A stretch of DNA of 64,000 nucleotides, taken from NCBI GenBank assembly GCA_013397695.1, contig VYZI01000053.1:3450957-3514956 (forward strand), written 5' to 3'. The notes beneath the pieces were generated by a model. It did no database searches. It worked only from the letters and a program-made list of their open reading frames with translations, and was not told the DNA's origin. Below, piece by piece: positions 39,981 to 52,200 of the stretch. Every line of letters starts with the position of its first letter. The stretch's first letter is position 1. Both the position numbers and the translations under genes were made by a program. This DNA is from Centropus unirufus (Eukaryota; Chordata; Aves; Cuculiformes; Centropidae).

Positions 39981-40822
39981 AATAAATCATAAGTGTACCT
40001 CTAAGCCCAGTAATGTTATTTGCTAATATGGATTCCCCAAAGTATTTCAGAATAATCTGAACTGCCGAGACCAATACATCTTTCATGTCCTCGACACAGT
40101 TTGAGCAGCACTGTAGCATGCTGGGAGAACTGCAGCCACATCTCTCATAGCACCGAGATGCTGTGTGCACTATTCCCTGTGTGATGATAACCTCCCATGA
40201 AAAGACTGGACCTCGCTGTGGATCTTAATGGGATGCTGTAGATCAGTTTATTTCCGATTCTTTCTCTCAAAAAAAGTTTGCTGAAGCATGACCGTAAGCC
40301 CTAGCTCTCCCCTCTGACATTCTCACTCTCTGCTCCAACTCCTCTGCTTTGCCTGCTGCTACGTGAGGTTTATTTCCATCGTCATTACGGAAATTCCATA
40401 CTGAGCAAGTAAGCTGATGATAGTTTCTTTTCTAAAAATCTTCTGATTTTCCCCAAATAACTGCATCTACTAGACTTGTGAACCAGGCTAAACTAGCCTT
40501 TCAGTGGCATTCAAAAGCAGAGAAAAAAATGACACTATATATGGGAGCACTGAGTATTCCCTGCTGTAAAGAGTCCTTTTCCCATAAGTCATTCCCTGGT
40601 ATGTTACTGCTCAGACCAACACAGGTATCCACTGTCCATGACTTTTCAGAAAAGCCAGTTTATTGAATCTGCCCTCAAATAAATCACATTTCCTTCTTGT
40701 AAAAAATTCCAGCAGTAAATTAACCTTCAGATGAGAGATACATGACAATGCAAAGTATCAAATTAGATTAACTTAGATCAATCCACCAAATAAAAAAAAA
40801 TACTCCTAAATTTATTCTAGGT

Positions 40823-40853
40823 AATTTCTTTTGCCAAAATTTCTTTTGCCAAA
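40823..40853. repeat. 15-base tandem duplication
   Basis: AATTTCTTTTGCCAA occurs twice in direct succession, with no difference in the core. It is probably a slippage product. Confidence 0.85.
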
Positions 40854-42989
40854 TGTTTTCTCATTGGCATCTGCAGAGAAAATAGTTTCTCCATGTCTGT
40901 TGGTCCTGGGATGTGCCTAGAAGAGGAGGCGTAAACTTACCCCAGTTTGTCCAGGCAGTGTCCCTGGTGACCAAATGTTTTCAGAAGCTGCACAGGCACA
41001 GGGTCACTCAGACCCAAGCACATTGTCCCTCTATCCTTCAGGATTACATTCAAACTGAAAGAGCATTTCAGTTTGACAGCGCTGTTTTGTAAATGTGGAT
41101 TCCCATACTTTCTTATTCTGCCATAATCTTTGTAACCGATTAGTTTGTGTATAAAAAAAAAAAAATACAGTTCATTTGACACAGGGTTTCTGTACCTGGC
41201 TGCTTGTCAGTGCTTTGTGCTTTATTATGAATCTCTGTTTTCTCGTTAGTATTCACTGCAGGAAGATGATGAATGAAACTGAGGATGAGTTTATATGATG
41301 TGATTTCTTACTTGTCTTCACCCATTTACAGTATACCTCATTTTGTTTCCTTTGTTGTCTTCAGTCTTTTACTAAGGAAAGATTATTTTTTTCCATTATT
41401 ACAGTTTTCCACAAATCCAATGAGCCTGATCCAGTGTTCCTCTGAAAAGATTCCCATTGACTACAATAGACACTGGAAATGGTCCCTAAGGAGGTTGAAC
41501 ACTTCTGGCATATTTCATACTTCAATAATACCAACTACTTATTTCCTCTGTATTTTGTATTTTCTCTATTTTGAGGCTTTGCAGTTTACCGTATCTGCCC
41601 ATAAAATGCTAACAATTATCCCTTGTGCCTGCATTTCAGAAACATCACATCCTCTGCCCATGCTGACAGCGCGTGGCGATGCTGAAGACAGGGTTCGTGC
41701 TCTGACCCCAATCAGCAGCAGCACCTTTCATAGCCAAGAACCAATTCATCTTGCCAGTCCCCCAGCTGGGAGGAAGGTGTGACACGCAGCTTAATCCATG
41801 AGTGATCTTGGCCCATTTTAAGCAAACATGCATTCTATAATTCCCCAGTATCCGTAGAACACATTTGTTCTGAATGTGATGATGCAGACACGCATAAGCA
41901 ATTTTCCTCATTACAAGATGTAATGTAGCAATCTTTCCCTTAGGATTTTTATTTTTCAGTTCATTTGGAACTTTGCAAAACATGCTATTACAATTGGAAA
42001 AAAAATAAAAATCAGAAAGCATTCAGCTCACTATCCCTCTCCATACGCTCAGCCAAAGAGATCAGCTTTTTAATTATCTAGCAAGAGAGTCAGTAAAACG
42101 TCCCAACCTCCTTAACAGGATCCTCAGGCTCCAAACTCATTATCAGATTGCATTTTATCTTTAGAAGTCAGTGATTTAAACTCCCTCCAGTGTTATAATC
42201 ACAACTATTATAGCTCCATGGCGCAGTGAAGTTTTAGAATGCTACAGACTTGGAGCCCACAGCTACCACCACAAACACAGCAATACGCAGCCACCAACAG
42301 GCAGCATCACACTGGGAAGCTCTATCTGCTTGGTGCAACAATTCTTAAATAGTATTGAGCGGTAAACTGTTTCCTCCAACTTATACTGCAACAATGCCAG
42401 GGAGTGGTAATGTACCCCCAAAGAGAATGCAGCACTTCATAAACCATCCTTCTACCATTTCTGATCCATTAGAGGGTCAAACCCTCCAATAGAGTCGGCT
42501 GAAAAAGGCAGAAAAAAAATATGTACAGTTTTGAAAATATTTCTTGAAAAACAGCATTCTTATAATAATAATTACAAAAAAAAATTTGGAGAAGATTTTT
42601 TTTTTTACATCATTCTACTTGATCAAGTATATTGAAAATATAAAGCCAAGGGTGAAAGCTTCAGGCTCTAATGTCACCCATATAGAAAAGAGTACTTCTA
42701 CATCTTTCAACCACACAATTTGAAAGGTGAGTGTGAAGAAGAATAAAATGAGTTTGGATCAGACTTTCTCAAATGCTTAGCACCCATCAGGTATGATTCA
42801 GGCATTGTGACAGTTTGGCTGGACTTTAGCTTCTAGGAGCCAAACACTTTTTAAACCTGGCTGGTGTACCTAAATGCCAATGAGGGATCTGGTTTCTTGG
42901 AAATTTAGCCCTTATTAGACTCAATAATCACTCTTTTGAATGACAGTAGAGGGAAATTCAATATAAATTATTTTGAAGATCTGAAAGGT

Positions 42990-43186
42990 TCTCTCCCAGC
43001 ATGATAATTAGCGTGTTTCCATTTCTGCTAATGACATCTAAGGACTGGAAACACAAGCAGCGGTCGAGGATTAAGTAATTATGGAGTATTAGATGCATTT
43101 GAAGAGCAGGGTCACAGGAAAAGACAGAGGGAGAAGAGAGAGTGAGCGTGCTGTGGGCTGCTCATCAGCCTGAATGCTATAAAATA
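42990..43186 (+). promoter_or_regulatory. Candidate TATA promoter of the RAP1GDS1-like gene
   Basis: TATAAAATA at 43178-43186 lies about 100 bases before a candidate start exon. Upstream are GGATTAA (43068-43074; reverse complement TTAATCC, an OTX/CRX-type homeodomain site), TAATTA (43076-43081) and a purine-rich GAGAAGAGAGAG stretch. There is no CpG-island character, so a tissue-restricted promoter would be expected. Assignment to this gene is inference from position, strand and the reading phase of the following exon. Confidence 0.35.
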
Positions 43187-43284
43187 TCCCTCCTTATTCA
43201 CAGCTTGCTTGCTGTAAAGGACAAAGGCTTGCAGTACAGACCAGCCATTCACTATTGTTCGCATTCTGGAGAGCTACAGCTTTT

Positions 43285-43288
43285 ATGG
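43285..43288 (+). CDS. Candidate start exon (ATG+G) of the RAP1GDS1-like gene
   Basis: After the TATA box no ATG occurs until 43285. There ATG plus one base G is followed directly by a good donor GTAAGA (43289-43294). The first recognised ARM exon (56109) needs exactly one base from an upstream exon. Joining gives M-E-T-L-S-Q-H-L-E, comparable to RAP1GDS1, whose first coding exon holds only its first few codons and ends in the same phase. The -3 base of the ATG is T, a weak context. An alternative is that CTTATTCACAG (43192-43202) is a splice acceptor and this is an internal exon. The 12.8 kb intron is unproven. Confidence 0.35.
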
Positions 43289-46200
43289 GTAAGAAAAGTT
43301 CTTGTTAACTATGGATAGATACGATCTCTAATTTGTGATTAATTTTCTCTCTCATATAGGAATTGAAAACGTGTGTGATAGAAATAGAAAACTAATTTAG
43401 GATCATTTAAATATAGAAATGTCGTTTTACGATAAATGCAGTACTACAGGTGACCTGAAATTCTTGTGTCCTATTTCAAACAATACTTAACACAATGGCA
43501 CACAAAAAATAAGGTTATTTTAAAGAACACTAGCAAATATGAGAATGGCAATGAAAAATGAACTCAAACCAATGGAAAATTGTTAGTCCTGGTGAACTGC
43601 AGTATTTTGAGGGGAACTAAAATTAAACTTTCTCTATTGACAGTACAACGTACATCAAAGCAAAGCATCTCATGTGCTTCTGCATACTTATTCCACTTTG
43701 TCAAGCGCTTTCAAAGAGACTGGAACTGCATTTAAGTGGTCCAGCCTTTGAACATGTTGCTCTACGACTCAGCTCATAGCCTCGGTAAAGCTGAGTGTAA
43801 GTCCTTAAGTACGATTGTTCCATGCGAAAGGAATGACATTCATACTGGAATTAAAATACACCTTTGAGATTTTAATTTCCGTTATTCTCCAGATGATTCT
43901 AAGGCATTGGGTAACTGGATCAAAGGGTTCAGCCTTCTACCTTCATTCACGTGATGGTAACTTAACCCACAATTAGACCTCATGACATCAGCGGAAATAA
44001 TCTTAGTATTACTCAACATGTTTAGAGCCAGACTATTTCACCTTTAAGTGGAGTATGATAATTGATCAGCCATTTTGAGTATTTACCTTCCTAATCAACT
44101 ATGTTAGTGACTATAAACGTCTCAGTAGTTTTGGGACACTGATAACAAAACCATTAATTTAAATGTACCTTAGACAGAGAGATGCATGCAGAAGGCAGGT
44201 GGACTAAAACAGAATGACACAGGCATCTTGGAATCGCTTCTGGCAAAACCAGCTGCATACATACAGAATTATTCCTGTGCAACTGCTTTTCTGTTGCAAT
44301 TCAGGTGGAGACACTCAGCCTTGGTGGATCGTTTCTTCTATTCTTACACTTTTTATGTGTAGCTTTTCTACTTTCCAAATGTTCTGCTCAGAAGACCTAT
44401 TCTTTTGAGATTTTTGCTGCTTGTTACTCAAAGGTTTTATTTTCACTTTTTTTATAGAGGCCTTTACAGCATGCGTTTTTTCACGTAGGCCTGTTTTCTG
44501 CTCCCCAAATATGAAACTTTGGGCAGGAGAGTAACAAAAAACAGACAGAAGACCATAAGCTTCCAAGCACAGATTTGTCAAAGTTGCCTCTTCAGAAAAA
44601 AAAACAAAACAAAAACCAAAACATTCATCCATGTAAAATTGTGTAACAACTCAGAAAATTTTCAGAGCAAAGTCGTGTTACCTTCCTTGCAACTCAAAGC
44701 CTTAAAGCCTGCCTGGACAATATTACAAATTCCTTTTGGGTGTGGTTCTCAGCATTCCCCAGCATCTTGCCATTTGCCTCAATAGCATCATACCCTTAAT
44801 ACATCAATATCCCAGGAAAATCCCACAGCTGCTGTTTTTAATTCAAGCTCCTTTTTTTCTTATAGATTTTTAAAGCATCCTGTCAGATGCACTTAAATAA
44901 ATTGGAATCAACAGAGCTTGTTGCTTTCCAGTGCCTAATGGAAATTCGGCCACTCTTTGTTCTGTAGAATTAGAACCTAGACTGCTCCAAAGCCAATAGG
45001 GCTACCTTGATCTGTACGGGCTGAGGAAGAGGAGACAGGGTCCCAAACCACCTCCAACTCTCTCAAGTCCATTCCAGCCACATGGGCTTTGTGAAACAAA
45101 GCTCTTGCACTTGAAGAAAGCAGAGTTCAAAACTATTCATACACCACAGAAACACTAGGCCAACCTAATGAAGTTAAATTAAAAAAACAAACAAAAAAAA
45201 ATAATAACATTTTCAAAAGCCTTAGGACACCAGTGCCCATTTGACATACCTTTAAAATCTGATCCCTTCTTGCTCCACTGGGAAGGAGCATAAAGGTAGT
45301 ACTTTATAGGTGTCGATAAAGTGATGCATCAAGAAGCAGATTCTGCTGAGAAACTCAGGTTTTGGAGCAGAGCTCTTAAATATAGGCTGTATATTACAGC
45401 ACCGTGTTACTTGTATTAAGCAGATCTTGGAAGGCCACACTTTTAAACTGTGTGTCAGACCTCAGAAAGGTCCTTTTTTCAGTGTGAGTTATCCTATGCT
45501 GCATAAAGATAGCCAAATACACTCCCACTAATTAGAAATATTCCTAGACCATCCATTACGTAGGAAACATCCAGACTATCTTCCAAGGATCTTCTTTGAA
45601 TCCCTATGAAGTTATAAATCAGGTCAAATACACGTGGAAAGACTGATACTGTAAAATGGAGCACTACAAAAGCTTCAGGCACGGCCCACAATCAATAAAT
45701 AAGTAAGTGACAGAATTTACGTGAGTTTCTGTACCAGGGAACCTCACTAAGTGCACCATACACCACCTGGCACCCTTGTATTGCCCAGCTGGCAGAGAGA
45801 AGATCCTCCTCTCTCAACAGCTTTTACCAGATTGGGTGATACCAGCAGTTAGCAAGGTGTGGGAGGTGGATGATTTGCAAGCAAAAGCCCTGACCTTTCA
45901 AGAATTACAGAAATACACTTTTTCTGGCATTATAGCAGAGATGAAAGGGAGAAAGGAATGTCCTTTCAAGTCTGACATCATAGATTTGTATTATAGCCTC
46001 CTAAATTCATGATACATCTACCTCAAACAACACAAGCCACAGACAAGCAAAACAGCCAAATGCTCAGACCTGTGCTTTGCCCTGAACTGACAAGAATTGG
46101 TAATTAAACCCTAGAAGTTCAGGAGTTTTAGTCTGGACTGTGGGACCCTTGTGCTGCACCCATTTAGGTGAGCCCAGGCTTGGAAGGCCAACAGTTGCAT

Positions 46201-49200
46201 TTGCCTCATTCCTTGTCATCTCCCATGCTACTCTGCTCCCTTGGTGCCCTCCTTTCTCCTCAGCCATGCCATGCGGACGGGCTTCCCACTGCAACCAGCT
46301 CTATTCCCTCAGCTCTACCTGGCGATGTTCTCTTCACTGCAGACACGCGTTCTGGCTTCAGTTGTGCATCGCCACGCTCCAGCCGTACCTATACACCAAC
46401 CAAAACATTTACAATGATGACCATTACCTGCTTCACTGCAGGAGCAGCAGACAGGTGGAGATCAGGGATAGTACATCCTCCCAGCTTCCAGCCTACCCAT
46501 ATGCTGTCTACCTCCAGCACCTGCCAATACCTTTTTTTACGACAGCACTTGCTGGGGTCTGGACACCACCAGCTTTGTCACTGTCCATAGTCTCTAACAT
46601 CCATTTACATTCCCAGAATATTTAGCAGGGACAGCTGAGGGCTGGGCTGATGCTTTGATTTCAGCACAAAGGCTTATCTTTTCACGTCGGTTCTTTTGCT
46701 TGCCTGAAAAAAAAAACCCTTGTAAGAGTTGTCGTGTTTTCTCTGCTATAGAATCTAATTGGGTTTTCCTCCACTGACAGTTCTTCAAGTTAAATTTAGG
46801 GAGCCAGGGAAATTCCACGGAATGCTACTTGCCTGGGACTATGGCCTACTTCCCATACACACATTATGACCAAAGGGAGTGGTTCCTTTAAATCACTTTG
46901 TGCCACCAAACTACAGAATGTGAGCAAACACTAAGCCCATCGTATAAAAGACAACCTAAGACGTAGATTAACTGTGTGATCACAGGCACCTTTAGAGACC
47001 AACATCACTCCTAACAAAAGCAGGAACTAGATCTCCAGTGAGAAAGCAAGACAGAAGGATTTAATTCATTGCCATAAATGAAGTCAGTCAATTTATTCCC
47101 AGCCGTCACAATTTGACTGAATACTTACCTGCTCACGTTGTTGTAGTCAGCATGCAGCTCTGCCAGCTCACCCCAAAGTTTCACAACACTTGGTGAAACC
47201 AACACCTCCTAGAACTAAACTACAGAAAAAGCTGAGCCAGCAAGTTTCCTGACCCCTTGTTTACAAAGAAAAACCTGAAAATATGACCCAAACACAAATT
47301 GCTGCTCACGGTGACAGAAAGTAATATTTTAGACACATGACTCATTGCTTTTAGGTATAGCACGTTTGTTGCTATTCCTGACAGTATGACTTCTAAAGCC
47401 CTTACCTTGAGTAAGGAATTGGCGCATCTGGGAGCTCAGGTTCAGCATTAGCCTAGGAAGCTGTCGTGTGTCATACAGACCAATGCTGTAAGCATTAAGT
47501 GCCACAGTTAAATTATCAGGCATGAAAAAAAAGGTGCATGCTTGCACACAAGTTTAATGTAAAGGAATCAAAATGTTGTCAAGTAAATTTTATTCCCATT
47601 CTCCACTCCTCAGAAAACAAGAAGTTTAGCAGAATACGATTAAGCAGCTTTTCATGACATGGGTCATCTCTCCAGCACGCATATTCTCGCCGACTGCACA
47701 CAGCTAGCTTTCTTCTGACTACTCTCACTGATCCATCTTAGGTTATCCTAGGATAATCGTATTTTTCCTCTTATCTGTTTTCAGTCATGGTTCCATAGCC
47801 ATTTTCCTGTTGACTCCACAGGGTACAGCACCAGACACAAGCCAGGGTCTGCTTTCTACTCCTTGCTTTCCACACACAGACACTCTTTTCTGAATTCCTC
47901 TTTGGTGGAATTCAATTATCCAAGAATCAATTTGCCACAAAAAAAAAAAAAAAGTATTGTTTTTCTGCTCCCAATGAATGTCCACTTCCCAATCAAGTTG
48001 TATTACCACAAGAAAGGTCAGTACCACCTTTTCCTAGAGCCTTTTCCTCTGAGCCTGAATTTGTCGCTGTTTTCTGCAAATACCATCTGATTGTGCGAAG
48101 CATAGCTGAGTCTCTCACTGTTAACAGAGGAAAAAAAAAAGCCCTTGTCCACACACTTACAGCCTTGTACTTCAGCCATTGCACTGCAAAACTAAACCTC
48201 AACCGTCTATTTCCCACCCACACCATGCAACTTGTCCACATCTCCTTTAACTAGTCACATTTTCGAGTTCTTCACTCACTTTTGCTTTGCTCAAGTTAAA
48301 ACCATGCATGTGTTCTCAAAGGATAAACGTTATGGATTAAACCCCTTTCCTGCACCGGTGCGCTCCCTTCTCTTTAAACCTCTCAGCCGTATAATGAGGT
48401 TGTCTGTCACCACTCAGGGCAGTCGTGTTGTTAGTAAAACTCTTGCCGAGAGGTGAGCCACTCCATCCACCCGTCTGTTCTCTGATACCTGCTCTGAATA
48501 CGCCTGGAAACAAGCCTGGAGAAGGCCAAAGAACTAAGCTTTTTGGGCAAACTGCAAGCCAAGTAGCAGATGAACGGCAGGAAACCCTGCAGGAATAAAG
48601 GCTGAGTGGTGGTGATCAACAGCTGGGAGATGAAGAATCTGTCCAAAGCCATCTGATGCATACATTATAGATGTACCAACCCCATGGTAAACTCCTCCCA
48701 ATATTCTACTCCCCACACCCCTGCAACGCTCTCCTGTCTTTAACAGTTGGTGTTCAGGCATTAAAAATTCAGCATTCAGTATCCAGCCATAGCAACTAGA
48801 TGTTGACCCATTTCTGTTCTATATCTAATTTCTTTTTCTGCTTTACTGCCAGGTGGTTCCTATTATGCTTTAACTCATTGTTCAGCATTTTTAAAAAAAA
48901 AATTAATAACACGCATGATACTGTGTCAAAGAGTATCTGTGGGTGTCCTGGTTGATCTATGACTATTAGGAAAACTTTAGACATGGATTATATAGAAAGT
49001 TTTCTTAAATCCTTGAGATTAATAGAGAACATTCATGTAAGTACTAGCCAATCAGGCTTAAATCCCTGTTTTGATCATCCTTTCAACCTACAGCTCAGGC
49101 TAAATGGTAAAAATCTCCTTAAGACCCCACTTGGTTCTCATGTTCTTTGAGCAGTAAAATGTTCAAAGGTGCATCCCACAGGATCACAGGCTCTGAACAG

Positions 49201-52200
49201 CACTAAATAGTCCAGGACAGGTCAGCGTAATCCATAAAGGCTGCAAAGGCTATTTTTTGTGGACAACACAGTGGGATTGCCGCTGTTTTCCAGCTCTTGG
49301 CTACAGATGTTTTTGAAGCATGCTCAGCAACTGTGTGTATTTTGCCTTTAACTCTGAGAATATTTAGCAATAGTCTAGACCTGGAGAAAATACTAAGGGG
49401 GGAAAACATGCCCCTTTTCAGATTCTGAGAGTTTTCAGATTCAGAAGGAGACATATAAATTCCAAAAAAATTACAAGACTCCAGACTTCCAGGGTGCACT
49501 ATACTAGCTATCTATCCCTACTCTCCTCCCTGAAGAGTGTTGCTGAAGTTATGCAGGGGCAAGAATGATACAAGGACTTTATACACCCACATGATCGTAA
49601 AGTACAAGACTGTCCAAGTTGAGTTAATTTTGAGTAGTGTCAGGTGCCATTCCAAACCACATCTTAGATTTCAACCCCACGCTGCCATACGCCCTGGAAT
49701 AAACTTTAAGCTCAGTTCAACTTAATTAAACTAAGGACATTTCAGTGAGCATCCACCAAGAGAGCTTTAAATCAAAATGCTGTCTTAAACTCCCAAAAAT
49801 GTTTCAAAGTAGTTTCAAAATAGTTCTTCCCTCATTTCTAATTTTAATAAAACAAATGTACCCACAAAGCAGAACTCATTTTTTGTCCAGAGATATTTTT
49901 ATACCAAGTAACTTTCACCCAGGAAAAGTTAAGAAAACTCAAAGGAATCCTTAAAATTTACTTTCATTGTGATTTTTTTATGGTTACAGAATAGACATGA
50001 GTAATTTAAAATACTTTATAGAGAAACAAGAATTGAAAAAAAAATCAGGTAAGGAATTGCTCATAATTATATCCCTGTCATCCCTAGGATATTGGTTTTG
50101 AATTCTCTCCGCAGCTCCTTTTTAATCTAATGATTTTTCTCCTACATCTCATCACCCTTGAGTGCAGTGACAAAGACACAAAACATATCTTTTAACACGG
50201 GCTTAAGTGGCTTTTCATGGAGACACAGATAATAGCTTATCTGATTTATAGGACAATTTTCTTGCCATGGGTTTGAAAGTCTGGAGAGATGGAAGATCTG
50301 CTCCCCCAATACTTTACTTCATGCACCGAGATAAGATACTTCTATTGGAAAGGATATAAGTCAGCCCAGTCCCGAGACAGTTGCTTGCCTTTCTAGAGAT
50401 GGGATAAGATAACTCACCACTAGAGAAATTAAAAAAAAAAAAAAAAAACTTTCCTCAAATTGAATTGCATCTTTCTCCTCCCTTTCCTGCTAGGGGCACT
50501 GAAGCCAAAAGCAGCAGCTTTTGCTTCCCTTGGTTGCAGCAAAACTGCCCTGAGGGTACAGCTGCACCTTCCACAGTCAGCAGGAACGGAATTCTCTGAC
50601 CTTACAGGCTTTATTTGCTCTTAGCACACATACACTTACCGACCCTTCTAGATTTCTCCAATTTACGCCTTTTTTATCTTTAATTTGGAGGCTAATATAA
50701 TATCGCATTCCTAGCGGAGGAGCCCTGGAGCCTAACTTCTACTACTGATTCTCCTACTTCACATGCAGAGAGATTTGTTACCATAGATTTACATGGGAGA
50801 TGACATGGACGAGGAATTAGTTTTGTTATTTAAGGAAAGAACATGAAAAAAAATAACGTGAGAAAATGGGGGCTTACAGCTCATGATTCATAGGCAGCCA
50901 CACAAATAAGGATGCAGGTCAAATTTTCATTTTTTATTATTAAATTCTAGGCAGATCCACCAGCCATTTTCCAGTATTATGACTTGAAATCCTAGTTTCT
51001 TCAGGACTCTTAACCCCCAAACTGTTACACAGGATGCTTTCAGTAAGGACTTGTCTTCCCCAACCTGGAGATACAATACATTTTCAGAAAATCAGCACTC
51101 AAGAGAAGGCTAGGCGATGATTTCAACAAGAGAATACAGCAATGAGTTCTTTTCTCTCTCAGTACAAAATTACTTTGTGAAACTCATCACCAGTTCTGGA
51201 AGCTAAATTATAAAAAAATTCAAACTAATTATGTTCATGAATTTAAACACAATTTGGCGAGATGAAACTTCCAGGAAAGGAAATCCCCAACGAGCTGATT
51301 TCTCAAAGTTGAGAAAGTATAGCAGGAAAAGGTTACAGACTGTCTTCTTTCACTCTTCTTTAATCATCTATTAGCAGAGATATTGCTCTGAACTAAATGG
51401 ACCTCTATTTTAAACAATTACCACATCTTTATGTTCTGGAAAGCCACATCAATTTGTTTTCCAACTTTGAATAACAACAGTATTAATGATAAAAGTCAAT
51501 GGAATAAATTTCTAAAGCATACTAAAAGTAGGAAAAGTTTAATATGTGAAATAACTGAAGGAAGAGGGAGCAGAAAAGTGGACACAAAAGGGTAGGTGTT
51601 CCACTCGAGTTGTTTCAAGCCCTCAAAACAAATTGAATCTGACTTCACACTGCTCAGGATCCAGTCAGTATTAGCCAGTACCTAATGCAGCATTTGGTAT
51701 TGCAAGATAGGGTCTATAGTTCTGCTAGGAAAACATAGGAAGTAATTCCTACACATGTGAAAGGTTACGGAATTTTGGAAAAAAAAAAATTCAGATAAGG
51801 CATTGCTGTTTTAGGGGAGGCATGATTCGTCTACAAAAAATATAGAGACCTGTAGGATTCCTTCTTTCTCACTCCCTGACAATTTCAACGGGACAAGACT
51901 TGCAGTGGGAATTGACACAGCAATGGTGCAAGGGATCCGAAGAGCCCACACCTCACGGCTCTTTCCCTGCTGCTGAAGCCAGGTGAAATCTTTGTGGTGC
52001 GGCGCGTTTTCTATATTACTGCTCCTGCTCTCATTGGGATGATCAAAACGCTACACCCACAGCACGTCTGCTTCCCAAGCCTCCACTCAGCAGCTTACGC
52101 ATGGATTTATGCGTGCATTAATTAATGATCTAGCCCTTCGGCTCAGGAAGAAAGCCTTTTGTACCGTGATTTCTGCTGAAATTCAGATACTACAGGTAAT

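Larger units (their letters stand above)
28281..43177. other. Noncoding interval between the two genes
   Basis: About 14.9 kb between the SH2D4B coding start and the candidate start exon of the divergent gene. CR1 pieces are clustered at 29.2-30.5 kb and absent afterwards apart from 39.9 kb. One or more SH2D4B untranslated exons probably lie here, but I cannot place them. I recognised no other gene. A G/C-richer patch at about 33.9-34.4 kb has open frames with no recognisable protein. A candidate conserved element lies at 34.6-35.1 kb. Confidence 0.6.

Noticed and set aside
41273..41782. 169-codon plus-strand open frame
   Set aside because: Low-complexity hydrophobic start followed by unrelated sequence; no homology recognised.
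46140..46625. 161-codon open frame on the plus strand with a second 140-codon frame overlapping it
   Set aside because: It sits in a GC-richer patch where stops are rarer. Neither translation resembles a protein I know, and there are no flanking splice or promoter signals I trust.
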